Origin: Ancylobacter sp. IITR112
GTDB taxonomy: Bacteria > Pseudomonadota > Alphaproteobacteria > Rhizobiales > Xanthobacteraceae
Assembly (NCBI RefSeq): GCF_041415945.1
Contig: NZ_JBGCUS010000001.1
Coordinates: 992,001 to 1,056,000, forward strand
DNA: 64,000 nt
Direction of reading: 5' to 3'
The notes under the pieces are model-generated. The model saw nothing but the letters and a program-made list of their open reading frames with translations. It ran no database searches and was not told where the DNA came from. Positions 35,964 through 45,485 of this stretch are shown piece after piece (position 1 is the first letter of the stretch; the number at the start of each line of letters is the position of its first letter). The position numbers were made by a program, and so were the translations under genes.

Positions 35964-36974
35964 ATGGGAGCTCTCTCGACCAAAATGCTGCTGGGCTCGG
36001 CCATGGCCGTGGCTCTGGTGGCGGGTTCCGCCGGCGCGCTGCTGGCGCAGGACAAGCCGGTGATCGCCACCGTGGTGAAGATCAGCGGCATTCCGTGGTT
36101 CGACCGCATGGAAACCGGCGTGAAGCTGTTCCAGAAGGAAAACCCCGACGTGGTCGCCACCCAGTACGGCCCCGCCACCGCCGATGCCGCCCAGCAGCTT
36201 CAGATCGTCACCGATCTCGTCGCCAAGGGCGTGAACGGCCTCGCCGTGGTGCCGATGGACCCGTCCGTGCTGGAAGGCACGCTGAAGCGCGCCATGGATC
36301 GCGGCATCATCGTCGTCACCCATGAGGCCGACAACCAGAAGAACACCCATGCCGATGTCGAGGCCTTCGACAATGCCGATTACGGCAAGGCGCTGAACGA
36401 GCGTCTGGCCCAGTGCATGGGCGGCAAGGGCAAGTGGACCACCTTCGTCGGTTCGCTCGGCAGCCGCACGCATATGCAGTGGGTCGGCGCCGGCGAGGCC
36501 AACGCCAAGAACCATCCGGAGATGGTGCTGGTCGACCCGAACAATGAATCGTTCGACGACGCCAACGGCACCTATGAGAAGGCCAAGGAAATCCTGCGCA
36601 AGCACCCGGACATCAAGGGCTTCCAGACCTCGGCCGGCAATGACGTGCTCGGCGTCGGCCGCGCCATCGACGAGGCCGGCCTCTCCGGCAAGGTGTGCCT
36701 GGTCGGCACCGGCCTGCCGAACCCCTCGGCCGACCTGCTGGAATCCGGCGCCATCACCGCCATCGGCTTCTGGGATCCGCAGAAGGCCGGCATGGCGATG
36801 AACTCCGTCGCCAAGAGCCTGATCGCCGGCAAGAAGATCGAGGACGGCGCCAATCTCGGCGTGCCCGGCTATGAGAAGGTGAAGGTCACCAAGGGCCCCG
36901 GCGAGGGCGTGCTGATCATCGGCAACGGCATGGTCCTGGCCGACAAGACCAACTACAAGGAATACCTCTTCTGA
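35964..36974 (+). CDS. periplasmic sugar-binding protein (RbsB/LsrB/RhaS-like)
   Basis: 336 residues. Signal peptide (hydrophobic stretch to about residue 27, GALLAQ), then a two-lobe type I binding protein: PVIATVVKISGIPWFDRMET start, PATADAAQQLQIV and VVPMDPSVLEGTLKRAMDRG in the first lobe. This last region is typical of the LsrB/RhaS branch, which binds small linear or furanose sugars. The exact start is unclear: ATGs at 35934, 35952, 35961 and 35964 are in frame, and 35964 is best spaced from GGAGG at 35954-35958. Provides substrate specificity for the transporter. The ligand cannot be read from sequence. Confidence 0.88.
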   Translation: MGALSTKMLLGSAMAVALVAGSAGALLAQDKPVIATVVKISGIPWFDRMETGVKLFQKENPDVVATQYGPATADAAQQLQIVTDLVAKGVNGLAVVPMDPSVLEGTLKRAMDRGIIVVTHEADNQKNTHADVEAFDNADYGKALNERLAQCMGGKGKWTTFVGSLGSRTHMQWVGAGEANAKNHPEMVLVDPNNESFDDANGTYEKAKEILRKHPDIKGFQTSAGNDVLGVGRAIDEAGLSGKVCLVGTGLPNPSADLLESGAITAIGFWDPQKAGMAMNSVAKSLIAGKKIEDGANLGVPGYEKVKVTKGPGEGVLIIGNGMVLADKTNYKEYLF

Positions 36975-37069
36975 TCCCCTGAAAAAGGCCACCGGAGGCG
37001 CCGCGCGCGTCTCCGGCGGCTCTCCCACGCGCCGGCTCGCCGCGCCGTCCATCGAGGAAGGGGTCGCCC

Positions 37070-38662
37070 GTGTCCCACCTGTCCCACGCCACGTTCTCCC
37101 GCGCCCCGGGCGCCGCCTCCGGCGCCTTTCTGGAACTGCGCGGCATCCACAAGCGCTTCGGCGGCGTGCATGCGCTGCGCGGCGTCGGCTTCACGATTCA
37201 GCCCGGCGAGGCCTATCATCTGCTGGGCGAGAATGGCTGCGGCAAGAGCACCGTCATCAAGATCATGTCCGGCGCCCATGCCCCGGACGAGGGCGAGATC
37301 GTGCTGGAAGGGCGCAGCTTCCGCGCGCTCAACCCGATCCAGTCGCTCGCCGCCGGCATCGAGACCGTCTATCAGGACCTTTCGCTGCTGCCCAACCTCA
37401 CCGTGGCGGAGAATGTGGCGCTCAATGAGCAGCTCGTCGCCCATGGCGGCCGGCTCGGGCGGCTGTTCGATCGCTCGCGCCTCACGCGCACCGCCGAGGC
37501 GGCGCTGGAGGTGGTCGGGCTGCCGACGGCGCCGGCCTATCTCTCCACTATCGTTTCCGACCTGCCGCTGGCGCAGCGCCAGCTGGTCGCCATCGCCCGC
37601 GCCATCGCCACACGGGCGAAGATGGTGATCATGGACGAGCCGACCACCTCGCTCACCCGTCGGGAGGTCGACAATCTCATCGCCGTGGTCGAGCGCCTGC
37701 GCTCGGAGAATGTCGCGGTGCTGTTCGTCACCCACAAGCTCGACGAGTGCTACCGCATCGGCGGCCACGCCATCGTGTTCCGCGACGGGCAATGCGTGGG
37801 GCAGGGGCCGCTCGCCGATTACAGCAAGCACCAGCTCACGGAGATGATGACCGGCCGCCATATTGACGGCGCGCGCTACCGCACCGGCGCGCCGATGGCG
37901 GAGGAGCTGTTCGCGGCGGAAGGGCTGGCGCTGCCGCCGAGCCTCGGCCGCGTCAGCTTCAGCCTGCGGCGGGGCGAAATCCTCGGCATTACCGGCCTCG
38001 CCGATTCCGGCCGCAACGAACTCGCCACCGCCATTGCCGGCGTCACCCCGGCGGCGGAAGGGCGCATCCGCCTCAATGGCGAGGTGCGGCGCATCGAGCA
38101 TCCCTCGCAGGCCATCCGCCTCGGCATCGGCTATGTGCCGGAAGACCGGCTGGGCGAGGGGCTGTTCCTCGACAAGTCGATCTTCGAGAACGAGATCGCG
38201 CTCGTGGTGCGCGACCTCGCCAATGCTGCCGGCATCGTCGACCGGGCGAAGGGCCGGGCGCTGGCGGACAAGATCTCGCAGGATATGCGGCTGAACACCG
38301 GGAATATCGACCTGCCGGTCGGCGCGCTCTCGGGCGGCAACCAGCAGCGCGTGCTGATCGGCCGCTGGCTGTCGATCCTGCCGAAACTGCTGGTGCTGCA
38401 CGGCCCGACGGTCGGCGTCGATGTCGGCTCCAAGGACACGATCTACAAGGTGATCCAACAGCTTGCCGAAGCCGGCATGGGCCTCGTCATCGTCAGCGAC
38501 GACCTGCCGGAGCTTCTGCAGAACTGCGACCGCATCCTCGTGATGAGCAATGGCCGCATCGTCGCCGAATGCGACGCCGCCAGCGCCACCGAGGAACAGC
38601 TCTATCAGGCCATGCTGGCGTCGCGGCCGCAGCCTTCCGCCTCGCCGGAGACGCTTTCATGA
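37070..38662 (+). CDS. sugar ABC transporter ATP-binding protein (two ABC domains)
   Basis: 530 residues, RbsA/XylG-type double ATPase. Domain 1 is intact: Walker A GENGCGKST, Walker B MVIMDEPTTSLT. Domain 2 has the degenerate Walker A usual for the family (GLADSGRNEL) and a clear LSGGNQQ signature, but its Walker B reads VLHGPTVGVD instead of DEPT, so the catalytic glutamate and preceding aspartate are both gone. ATP hydrolysis should rest on domain 1. GTG start at 37070 after GAGGAAGGGG. The stop overlaps the next ATG (ATGA). Confidence 0.9.
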   Translation: MSHLSHATFSRAPGAASGAFLELRGIHKRFGGVHALRGVGFTIQPGEAYHLLGENGCGKSTVIKIMSGAHAPDEGEIVLEGRSFRALNPIQSLAAGIETVYQDLSLLPNLTVAENVALNEQLVAHGGRLGRLFDRSRLTRTAEAALEVVGLPTAPAYLSTIVSDLPLAQRQLVAIARAIATRAKMVIMDEPTTSLTRREVDNLIAVVERLRSENVAVLFVTHKLDECYRIGGHAIVFRDGQCVGQGPLADYSKHQLTEMMTGRHIDGARYRTGAPMAEELFAAEGLALPPSLGRVSFSLRRGEILGITGLADSGRNELATAIAGVTPAAEGRIRLNGEVRRIEHPSQAIRLGIGYVPEDRLGEGLFLDKSIFENEIALVVRDLANAAGIVDRAKGRALADKISQDMRLNTGNIDLPVGALSGGNQQRVLIGRWLSILPKLLVLHGPTVGVDVGSKDTIYKVIQQLAEAGMGLVIVSDDLPELLQNCDRILVMSNGRIVAECDAASATEEQLYQAMLASRPQPSASPETLS

Positions 38663-39690
38663 CCAGCACGACCCCCACCGATGTCGCGGCGCTGCCCGTC
38701 GCCCCGCGCCGCCCGCTGCTGGAACTGGTGCGCCGGCGGCCGGAGGTCATCACCTTCGTGCTGCTGGTGGCGATCTGCGTCGCGGTGGCGATCGCCAATC
38801 CCGCCTTCCTTCAGCCCTCCTCGCTGATCGACATCGGCCGTTCCAGCGTGGTGATGGGGCTGTTCGCGCTCGGCGTGTTCATCATCCTGGCGGCGGGCGG
38901 CATCGACGTGTCCTTCACCGCCATCGCCGCCTTCACCATGTATTCACTCACCCTTCTGGTGAAGAACCACTTCCCCGACGCGCCGATGGCGCTGATCATC
39001 CTCGCGGCGGTGCTCGGCGGGGCGGGGCTCGGCGTGGTCAACGGGCTGCTGGTGCATTATCTGCGCGTGCCGTCGCTGATCGTCACCATCGGCACGCAAT
39101 ATCTGTTTCGCGGCATCCTGCTCGCCTTCATCGGCACGGTGTGGATCATGTCGCTGCCGCCGCAGATGGGCGCGTTCGGCCGCATGCCGCTGCTGCAGTT
39201 CGACGCCGCCGACGGGCGCACCATCACCCTGCCGTTCTATTTCCTCGTGCTGCCCATCGCCGCGCTGATCACCTGGTGGATGCTCAACCGCACGCTGATG
39301 GGCCGCGCCATCTTCGCGGTCGGCGGCAATGCCAGTGTGGCGGAGCGGCTCGGCTACAATCTGCGGACCATCCACATCTTCCTGTTCGCCTATGCCGGCG
39401 GCCTCGCGGGCCTTGCGGGCATCATCCACACCTGCGCCAACCGGCAGGCCAACCCGTTCGATCTGGTGGGCAGCGAGATCAACGTCATCGCCGCCGTCGT
39501 GCTGGGCGGCGCGCGCATCACCGGCGGCACCGGCAGCGTGCTCGGCACGCTGCTCGGCGTGCTGCTGGTGGTGGTGGTGAACAGCGTGCTGGTCATGGTC
39601 GGCATTCCCTCCACCTGGCAGCGCGTGGTGGTGGGCGGCTTCATCCTGCTGGCCGCTGCCTTCTTCGTGTTCAGCCAGAAGAAGACCTGA
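38659..39690 (+). CDS. sugar ABC transporter permease (RbsC type), second copy
   Basis: 343 residues, BPD_transp_2 family, with the AAGGIDVSFTAIAAFTMY motif and a late VVLGGARITGGTGSVLGT segment. Its ATG overlaps the ATPase stop by 4 bases. Only distantly similar to the first permease, so the pair probably forms a heterodimer. Membrane protein of the transporter encoded at 34909-39690. Confidence 0.9.
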   Translation: MTSTTPTDVAALPVAPRRPLLELVRRRPEVITFVLLVAICVAVAIANPAFLQPSSLIDIGRSSVVMGLFALGVFIILAAGGIDVSFTAIAAFTMYSLTLLVKNHFPDAPMALIILAAVLGGAGLGVVNGLLVHYLRVPSLIVTIGTQYLFRGILLAFIGTVWIMSLPPQMGAFGRMPLLQFDAADGRTITLPFYFLVLPIAALITWWMLNRTLMGRAIFAVGGNASVAERLGYNLRTIHIFLFAYAGGLAGLAGIIHTCANRQANPFDLVGSEINVIAAVVLGGARITGGTGSVLGTLLGVLLVVVVNSVLVMVGIPSTWQRVVVGGFILLAAAFFVFSQKKT

Positions 39691-39725
39691 AACAGACGCC
39701 AAATAATGAGCTCAAGAGGACCGCT

Positions 39726-40727
39726 ATGAAGAAGTTTCTCAACGATCCCGCGCATTTCGTCGACGAGATGCTGGACGGCATCTACCGGGCTCATCCCCAG
39801 GTGACCTATGTGAACGACGACAAGCGTTGCCTCGTCGTCGCCGCGCGCAAGCCGGGCAAGGTGGGCATCGCCACCGGCGGCGGCTCCGGCCATCTGCCGC
39901 TGTTCCTCGGCTATGTCGGCGACAACATGCTGGACGGCTGCGCGGTGGGCGGCGTGTTCCAGTCGCCCAGCGCCGACCAGATGCACGAGGTGACCAAGTA
40001 CATCGATCAGGGCGCCGGCGTGCTCTACATCTATGGCAACTACACCGGCGACATCATCAATTTCGACATGGCGGCCGAGCTGGCGGACATTGACGGCATC
40101 ACGGTGAAGCAGGTCATCGGCAATGACGATGTCGCCTCCTCCGTCGTCGGCGAGGAGCACAAGAGGCGCGGCGTCGCCGGCATCTTCTTCGTCTACAAGG
40201 TGGCCGGCGCGGCGGCGGCCAACATGCTCTCGCTCGACGAGGTGACCCGCCTCGCCGACAAGGCGCGGGCGAATGTGCGTACCATCGGCGTCGCGCTGTC
40301 GAGCTGCGTGGTGCCGGAAGTGGGCCATGCCACCTTCTCCGTCGGCGAGGACGAGATGGAAATCGGCATGGGCATTCATGGCGAACCCGGCATCGGCCGC
40401 ACCAAGCTCGCCCCGGCCGATGCGGTGGTCGACGAGATGATGCAGCGCATTTTCGCCGAACTGCCGGCGGGCGAGGGCGACGAGTTCGCCGTGCTGGTGA
40501 ACGGGCTTGGCGGCACGCCGAAGGAGGAGCTTTACATCCTGTTCCGCCGGGTGTCGCAGCTGTTCGAGGAACGCGGTTCCAAGGTCAAGCATGTGTGGAT
40601 TGGCGAGTTCGCCACCGCGATGGAAATGGCTGGCGCCTCCATCTCGGTGCTGAAGCTCGACGCGGAACTCGACCCGCTGGTCGCCGCCCCGGTCCACACG
40701 CCGTTCTTCTCCCACGTCAAGGCCTGA
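39726..40727 (+). CDS. dhaK-like: DhaK-type dihydroxyacetone kinase substrate-binding subunit
   Basis: 333 residues. [15 protein letters not shown] near residues 51-65 and the covalent-binding histidine at residue 218 (MGIHGEPG) are hallmarks of DhaK, which forms a hemiaminal with a keto-sugar. Paired with the DhaL-type subunit 9 bases downstream. No DhaM/PTS component is present, so phosphate probably comes from ATP. DhaK relatives also phosphorylate erythrulose and other four-carbon ketoses; which one acts here is unknown. An AAGAGGA site precedes the ATG. The gene starts 35 bases after the permease, so it is in the transporter operon. Confidence 0.88.
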   Translation: MKKFLNDPAHFVDEMLDGIYRAHPQVTYVNDDKRCLVVAARKPGKVGIATGGGSGHLPLFLGYVGDNMLDGCAVGGVFQSPSADQMHEVTKYIDQGAGVLYIYGNYTGDIINFDMAAELADIDGITVKQVIGNDDVASSVVGEEHKRRGVAGIFFVYKVAGAAAANMLSLDEVTRLADKARANVRTIGVALSSCVVPEVGHATFSVGEDEMEIGMGIHGEPGIGRTKLAPADAVVDEMMQRIFAELPAGEGDEFAVLVNGLGGTPKEELYILFRRVSQLFEERGSKVKHVWIGEFATAMEMAGASISVLKLDAELDPLVAAPVHTPFFSHVKA

Positions 40728-40736
40728 GGTGCGAGC

Positions 40737-41375
40737 ATGGACGCGATCCGCGCCGACGATCTGATCGGCCTCTTCCAGCGCTGGCGCGACATGTTCGCCG
40801 CGCAGCGCGAATTCCTCATCGCGCTCGACGGCAAGGTCGGCGACAGCGATCTCGGCATCACCATGGCGAAGTCCTTCACTGCGGCCGCCGACACGGTGAC
40901 GGCGGAAGGGGCGGCGGCGGGCCTCACCAAGCTGCTGCGTTCCGCTGGCGCGATCATGGCCAAGACCGCGCCCTCCACCATGGGCACGCTCACCGCCACC
41001 GGCTTCCTGCGCGGCGCCAAGGCGCTGGAGGGGGCGGAGGCGATCGGCACTGCTGAGGCGGCGGCGTTCTGGCGCGCCTTCGCCACCGGCATCGCCGAGC
41101 GCGGCAAGGCCAGGCTCGGGGACAAGACCATTCTCGACGTGCTGGACCCCGTGGCCGGCGCGCTGGAACAGGCGGCGGCCTCCGGCCTCGCTCTGGCGCC
41201 GGCGCTGAAGGCGGCAAGCGACGCGGCCGAGGCGGCGCTGGAGCGCACCAAGACCATGGTGGCGCAGCACGGCAAGGCGGCGGCGTTTCAGGAAAAGACC
41301 GTGGGGCTGCAGGATGCCGGCGCCACGGTCGGCGTGCTGCTGGTCGGAACGATGAGCGGGTTCGTGGCGGGCTAA
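40737..41375 (+). CDS. dhaL-like: DhaL-type kinase nucleotide-binding subunit
   Basis: 212 residues. The three aspartates that hold the Mg-ATP are present as Asp31, Asp36 and Asp38 (LDGKVGDSDLG). The usual histidine after the last aspartate is leucine. A later STMGT loop and GDKTILDVLDP match the DhaL fold. Transfers phosphate to the keto-sugar bound by the adjacent DhaK subunit. The stop codon TAA lies in the first bases of a palindromic repeat (41373-41475). Confidence 0.87.
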   Translation: MDAIRADDLIGLFQRWRDMFAAQREFLIALDGKVGDSDLGITMAKSFTAAADTVTAEGAAAGLTKLLRSAGAIMAKTAPSTMGTLTATGFLRGAKALEGAEAIGTAEAAAFWRAFATGIAERGKARLGDKTILDVLDPVAGALEQAAASGLALAPALKAASDAAEAALERTKTMVAQHGKAAAFQEKTVGLQDAGATVGVLLVGTMSGFVAG

Positions 41376-41475
41376 AGCGTTTTCGAGCGAAGTGGATACC
41401 GGTTCGCGTGAAGAAAACGCGATAAAACAAAGAATTAGATCATTCATTGTCTTCGTGAAACAGTGAATGATCTAG
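41373..41475. repeat. Rhizobiales-type intergenic palindromic repeat
   Basis: Begins TAAAGCGTTTTCGAGCGAAG, a start familiar from a repeat dispersed widely in Rhizobiales genomes. Contains arms GCGTTTTC/GAAAACGC and a second hairpin TAGATCATTCA/TGAATGATCTA (41436-41446 with 41464-41474). Markedly AT-richer than the surroundings. It directly follows dhaL, supplying its stop, and may end its transcript. Confidence 0.75.
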
Positions 41476-41511
41476 GCAAAAGCTCCCGGCCGGTGCTGTC
41501 AGCCGACCGGG
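41476..41511 (-). terminator. weak leftward terminator of purM-purN
   Basis: A 9-bp stem with one G-T pair (41485-41493 with 41503-41511), then AGCTTTTGCC on the minus strand. The purN stop codon (41499-41501) lies in the loop region. Confidence 0.5.
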
Positions 41512-42152
41512 GGCACCACCAGAGCCGGCGGGGCGAGCACGAACTCGTCCAGCACCACCCGCCCGGCGTCGAGACGCGCCCGGCCATCGGCGACCATGCG
41601 CAGCGCGGCGGGGTAGATCACATGCTCCTGCGCCAGCACGCGGGCGCCGAGCGTCTCCGGCGTATCCGTGTCCAGCACCGGCACGGCGGCCTGCATGAGG
41701 ATGGGGCCGACATCCATTTCCGGCGTGACGAAATGCACGGTGCAGCCATGGATGCGCACGCCTTCCGCCAGCGCCCGCTCATGGGTGTGCAGACCCTTGA
41801 AGCTCGGCAGCAGGGCAGGGTGGATATTGATCATCCGCCCGGCCCATTTCTCGACGAAGGGCGCGGTGAGCAGCCGCATGAAGCCGGCGAGGCAGACGAG
41901 GTCCGCCTGTTCCTCCACCAGCACGGCGTCGAGCGCGGCGTCGAAGGCGGCGCGGTCGGCATGCGCCTTGTGATCGACGATGCGGGTCGGGATGTTGCAG
42001 GCCTGCGCGCGGGCGAGGCCGTGCGCGTCCGGGCGGTTGGAAATCACCACCGCGATCTCGGCCGGGAAGTCCGGCGCCGCCGCCGCCTCGATCAGCGACA
42101 TCATGTTGGAGCCGCGCCCGGAGATGAGGACGGCCACGCGGGGTTTGGTCAT
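41499..42152 (-). CDS. purN: phosphoribosylglycinamide formyltransferase
   Basis: Third step of purine synthesis, transferring a formyl group from 10-formyltetrahydrofolate to GAR. 217 residues. SGRGSN near the N terminus, the catalytic INIHPALLPSFKG segment and VHFVTPEMDVGPIL are all present. The start at 42152 (MTKPRVAVLISG) follows purM by 13 bases. A longer reading upstream overlaps purM and is rejected. Confidence 0.95.
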   Translation of the reverse strand: MTKPRVAVLISGRGSNMMSLIEAAAAPDFPAEIAVVISNRPDAHGLARAQACNIPTRIVDHKAHADRAAFDAALDAVLVEEQADLVCLAGFMRLLTAPFVEKWAGRMINIHPALLPSFKGLHTHERALAEGVRIHGCTVHFVTPEMDVGPILMQAAVPVLDTDTPETLGARVLAQEHVIYPAALRMVADGRARLDAGRVVLDEFVLAPPALVVPPVG

Positions 42153-42165
42153 GGCGTCGCGCGGC

Positions 42166-43248
42166 TCAGAGCGGCGTGTCGAGCGCGAGCGTGCCGTCAT
42201 AGACGGTGTGCGCGGCGCCCTCGCCGGGCTCGATGACGCCGAGATGCACCACCTGCTCGCCGGCATTGGCGAAGGCATCGGCCACCGTCTCCGCGTCTTC
42301 CGGCGCGCAGACCACCACCATGCCGATGCCGCAGTTGAAGGCGCGCAGCATCTCCTCCGGCGCCACCTTGCCGACCTGCGCCAGCCAGCGGAACACTGGC
42401 GGCACGGGAAGGCCGTCGAGGTCGATGCGCCCGACCGTGTTCTTCGGCAGTACGCGCGGCAGGTTCTCGGTGAGGCCGCCGCCGGTGATGTGGGCCAGCG
42501 CCTTGACCTTGGCCGTCGAGCGGATCGCCGCCAGTGCCGACTTCACATAGAGCCGTGTCGGGGTGAGCAGCGCCTCGCCCAGCGCCTTTTCCGGCGCGAA
42601 GGGGGCGGGCGCGTCCCAGCCAAGGCCCGAGACCTCGACGATGCGGCGCACCAGCGAATAGCCGTTGGAATGCACGCCCGAGGAGGCGAGGCCGAGCAGC
42701 ACGTCGCCGGGGCGGACATTCGGGGAGGGCAGCAGCTCGCCGCGCTCCACCGCGCCGACGGAGAAGCCGGCGAGGTCGTAATCGCCCTCGGCATACATGC
42801 CCGGCATTTCCGCCGTCTCGCCGCCGATCAGCGCGCAGCCCGATTCCTGGCAGCCCTTGGCGATACCGGCGACGATGGTGGCGCCGACCTCGGGGGCCAG
42901 CTTGCCGGTGGCGAAATAGTCGAGGAAGAACAGCGGCTCGGCGCCCTGCACCACCAGATCGTTGACGCACATCGCCACGAGGTCGATGCCGATGGTCTCG
43001 TGCCGGCCGGTCTCGATGGCGATCTTCAGCTTGGTGCCGACGCCGTCGGTGGTGGCGACGATGAGCGGGTCCTTGAAACCGGCGGCCTTGGGATCGAACA
43101 CGCCGCCGAAGCCGCCAATATCCGCATCCGCGCCCGGCCGGCGGGTCGCCTTGACCAGCGGCTTGATGAGATCGACCAGCCGGTTGCCGGCGTCGATGTC
43201 GACGCCCGCATCGCGATAGCTAAGGCCTTTTTCCGTACCGGTCATCAT
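42166..43248 (-). CDS. purM: phosphoribosylformylglycinamidine cyclo-ligase
   Basis: AIR synthetase, fifth step of purine synthesis. 360 residues. [13 protein letters not shown] at the start, [21 protein letters not shown] and [10 protein letters not shown] are family motifs. Two Met codons at the start, 43248 preferred after GGGGAT. Forms an operon with purN, the usual alphaproteobacterial arrangement. Confidence 0.95.
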   Translation of the reverse strand: MMTGTEKGLSYRDAGVDIDAGNRLVDLIKPLVKATRRPGADADIGGFGGVFDPKAAGFKDPLIVATTDGVGTKLKIAIETGRHETIGIDLVAMCVNDLVVQGAEPLFFLDYFATGKLAPEVGATIVAGIAKGCQESGCALIGGETAEMPGMYAEGDYDLAGFSVGAVERGELLPSPNVRPGDVLLGLASSGVHSNGYSLVRRIVEVSGLGWDAPAPFAPEKALGEALLTPTRLYVKSALAAIRSTAKVKALAHITGGGLTENLPRVLPKNTVGRIDLDGLPVPPVFRWLAQVGKVAPEEMLRAFNCGIGMVVVCAPEDAETVADAFANAGEQVVHLGVIEPGEGAAHTVYDGTLALDTPL

Positions 43249-43318
43249 GCATCCCCGAACAATGCTGGCGGATTAACCGCTTCTGGCGTGGCGGGCAAGG
43301 TGGCGGGCGGCTTTGCCC

Positions 43319-44467
43319 TCAGCCGCGCCGCCCCGCATGCTCGATGCCGAGCGCGATGAGACCGGCAGTGAGCCCCCAGAAGGCCGAGCCGAGCCCGAAC
43401 AGCGACAGGCCCGAGGCGGTGACCGCCAGCGTCAGCACCGCGGGAAAGCGCTTGGCGGCATCGCCCATGGCCGCGCCCAGCGCATTGACCAGCGGGCCGA
43501 GCAGAGCGAGCCCGGCGAAGGTCGCCACCAGTTCGCGCGGCAGCGCGGCGATCAGCGCCACCGCGCCGGCGCCGCACGCGGCGAGCACGAGATAGGTGAG
43601 CGCATAGAACGGCGTCGCCAGCCAGCGCTTGTCCGGGTCGGGATGGGTGTCCGGTCCGGTGCAGATGGAGGCGGTGATGGCGGCGAGGTTGCTGGTGAGT
43701 GAACCGATGGGCGCTGTTATCAGCGAGGCGATGCCGGTCGAGGCGAGGATGGAGGGGGCCGGCGGCTTGTAGCCCGCCGCCTGCAGCACGGCGAAGCCCG
43801 GCAGGTTCTGCGAAGCCATGGTGACGATATAGAGCGGGATGCCGACGCCGATCAGCGCTTGCAGGTCGAACTGCGGCACGATCAGCTCGACGCTCGGCCA
43901 CGGCACGCCAGCGGGCAGCGGGCCGACACGGCCGAGCATGAAGGCGAGCGCGATGCCGAGCACCAGCACCGCCAGCACCGCGCCGAAGGGCGAGATGCGC
44001 CGCGCCACCAGGAACAGCAGCACCAGCGGCAGCACCAGCAGCGGGTCGGTCTGGCCGGCGGTGAACACGCCGGTGCAGAAGCGGAACAGCACCCCCGCCA
44101 GCATGGCGGCGGCGATCGCCACCGGCAGGCGCTGCACCAGTTCGCCCAGCGGCTTGACCGCGGCGGTGACGAGGATCAGCAACCCGGCAACGACGAAGGC
44201 GCCGACCGCCGGCTCGATGGTGAGGCCGTGCGAGGCGGCGATCAGCGCCGCGCCGGGCGTGGTCCAGGCGGTGATGATCGGCATGCGGTGGCGCCAGCCG
44301 AGCCAGGCGGAGGTGAACGCCATGGACAGGCACAGGCCGATGACGCCCGAGGTGATCTGCCCCGGCGTTGCTCCCAGCGCCTGCGCCGCCGCCACGATGA
44401 GGGTGAGCGTGCCGCCGAAGCCGACAAGCGCGGCGACGATGCCTGAGGTGACGAGCGAAGAACGCAT
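43319..44467 (-). CDS. benE-like: benzoate/H+ symporter family transporter (BenE type)
   Basis: 382 residues and about 11-12 membrane segments. The start MRSSLVTSGIVAALVGFGGT and the following ATPGQ and SAWLGWRHRMPI segments match BenE. Such proteins import aromatic acids or related anions, but no benzoate-degradation genes are nearby, so the substrate is uncertain. ATG 44467 fits the family N terminus; an ATG at 44536 would add 23 Arg/Pro-rich residues. Confidence 0.8.
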   Translation of the reverse strand: MRSSLVTSGIVAALVGFGGTLTLIVAAAQALGATPGQITSGVIGLCLSMAFTSAWLGWRHRMPIITAWTTPGAALIAASHGLTIEPAVGAFVVAGLLILVTAAVKPLGELVQRLPVAIAAAMLAGVLFRFCTGVFTAGQTDPLLVLPLVLLFLVARRISPFGAVLAVLVLGIALAFMLGRVGPLPAGVPWPSVELIVPQFDLQALIGVGIPLYIVTMASQNLPGFAVLQAAGYKPPAPSILASTGIASLITAPIGSLTSNLAAITASICTGPDTHPDPDKRWLATPFYALTYLVLAACGAGAVALIAALPRELVATFAGLALLGPLVNALGAAMGDAAKRFPAVLTLAVTASGLSLFGLGSAFWGLTAGLIALGIEHAGRRG

Positions 44468-44546
44468 GGGATCATCCGAACGCTGCGCCGGGCCGGCGCG
44501 ACGCTGCCTTTTGGCATGCGGGGCCGGCGCCGTCATCAGGTGGCGC

Positions 44547-45287
44547 TCACGCCGGCGAAAGCTGCCCTAGCGGAATGAATTCCGGGGAGGCATCCCCGGC
44601 TGGTGCCCCGTTCCAGTCCCCGAGCCAGCGCTCCACCTTGAGCCCGGCCTCAGCGATCCGCTGTTCCAGCGTTGCGCGCGGCGTGAAGCGGATGCGGCTC
44701 TGTGCGCTTAGCGTGCGTCCGTCCGCCAGCCGGTAATAGGTGCCATAGGTGACGATGCCCGAGGCGTCGTCATGCGTACCGCTGTTCCAGGCTTCCACCC
44801 TTCCATGGGCGGGGTGGTCGACAAAGCGTCGCGAATTGTGTGGCTGCCATTCCTCCCATTCGCGCCTGGCCGGGTTGCGGCTGTCGAAGACAAAGCGCCC
44901 GCCCGGCGCCAGATGCGCCGCGATGGTGGCGAGGGCGGCATGCTGGTCGTCATCGGTGAGGAAGACCTGGAAGGCGTGCCCGGTCAGCACGATGAGATCG
45001 AAAAGCTGCCCGAGGCGCAGCGTGCGGGCATCCGCCTCGATCCATTCGGCGCCGCTCGCGCCCGGGCGGGCACGCGCCACGTCCAGCATCGCACCCGCCG
45101 GATCGACCCCGACGCGGACCGGGTTGGCGAGGGACGCCAGCAGCGCGCCCGTGCCGCAGCCGAGATCGAGCACGGAACGTGCGCCGCGCGCGAGGTCGGC
45201 GCAGAAGGCATGGTCGGCGCCGCCGTCATTCTCGGCATCGTAGAAGGCGACCAGCGACGCATCGGTATAGAGCGGGTCTTGCACCAT
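44547..45287 (-). CDS. class I SAM-dependent methyltransferase
   Basis: 246 residues. The SAM-binding motif VLDLGCGTGALL near residues 38-50 and the acidic residue of motif II (GVDPAGAML) are clear; a DARTLR motif follows. The acceptor is unknown. The start at 45287 has an excellent AGGGAGGAAG site. The in-frame ATG at 45416 would extend into the promoter region. Stands about 80 bases upstream of the BenE-like gene on the same strand. Confidence 0.85.
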   Translation of the reverse strand: MVQDPLYTDASLVAFYDAENDGGADHAFCADLARGARSVLDLGCGTGALLASLANPVRVGVDPAGAMLDVARARPGASGAEWIEADARTLRLGQLFDLIVLTGHAFQVFLTDDDQHAALATIAAHLAPGGRFVFDSRNPARREWEEWQPHNSRRFVDHPAHGRVEAWNSGTHDDASGIVTYGTYYRLADGRTLSAQSRIRFTPRATLEQRIAEAGLKVERWLGDWNGAPAGDASPEFIPLGQLSPA

Positions 45288-45485
45288 CCGGTCTTCCTCC
45301 CTGGAACGTTCCGCCTTCTGCCACGCCGCCGCCGCCAAGGCCACGATTGCCCTGGGGAAAGCGGCTGTGAATGGCGGGGGAGAGGCGCCGTCCTGCGGGT
45401 TGTGCGTCGCACGCACGCCGTTTTCCTGTATCTATAAGGACAACGCGCCGGAAGGCGCACGGCGCGGGCGAGAGGCGGTGGACGA

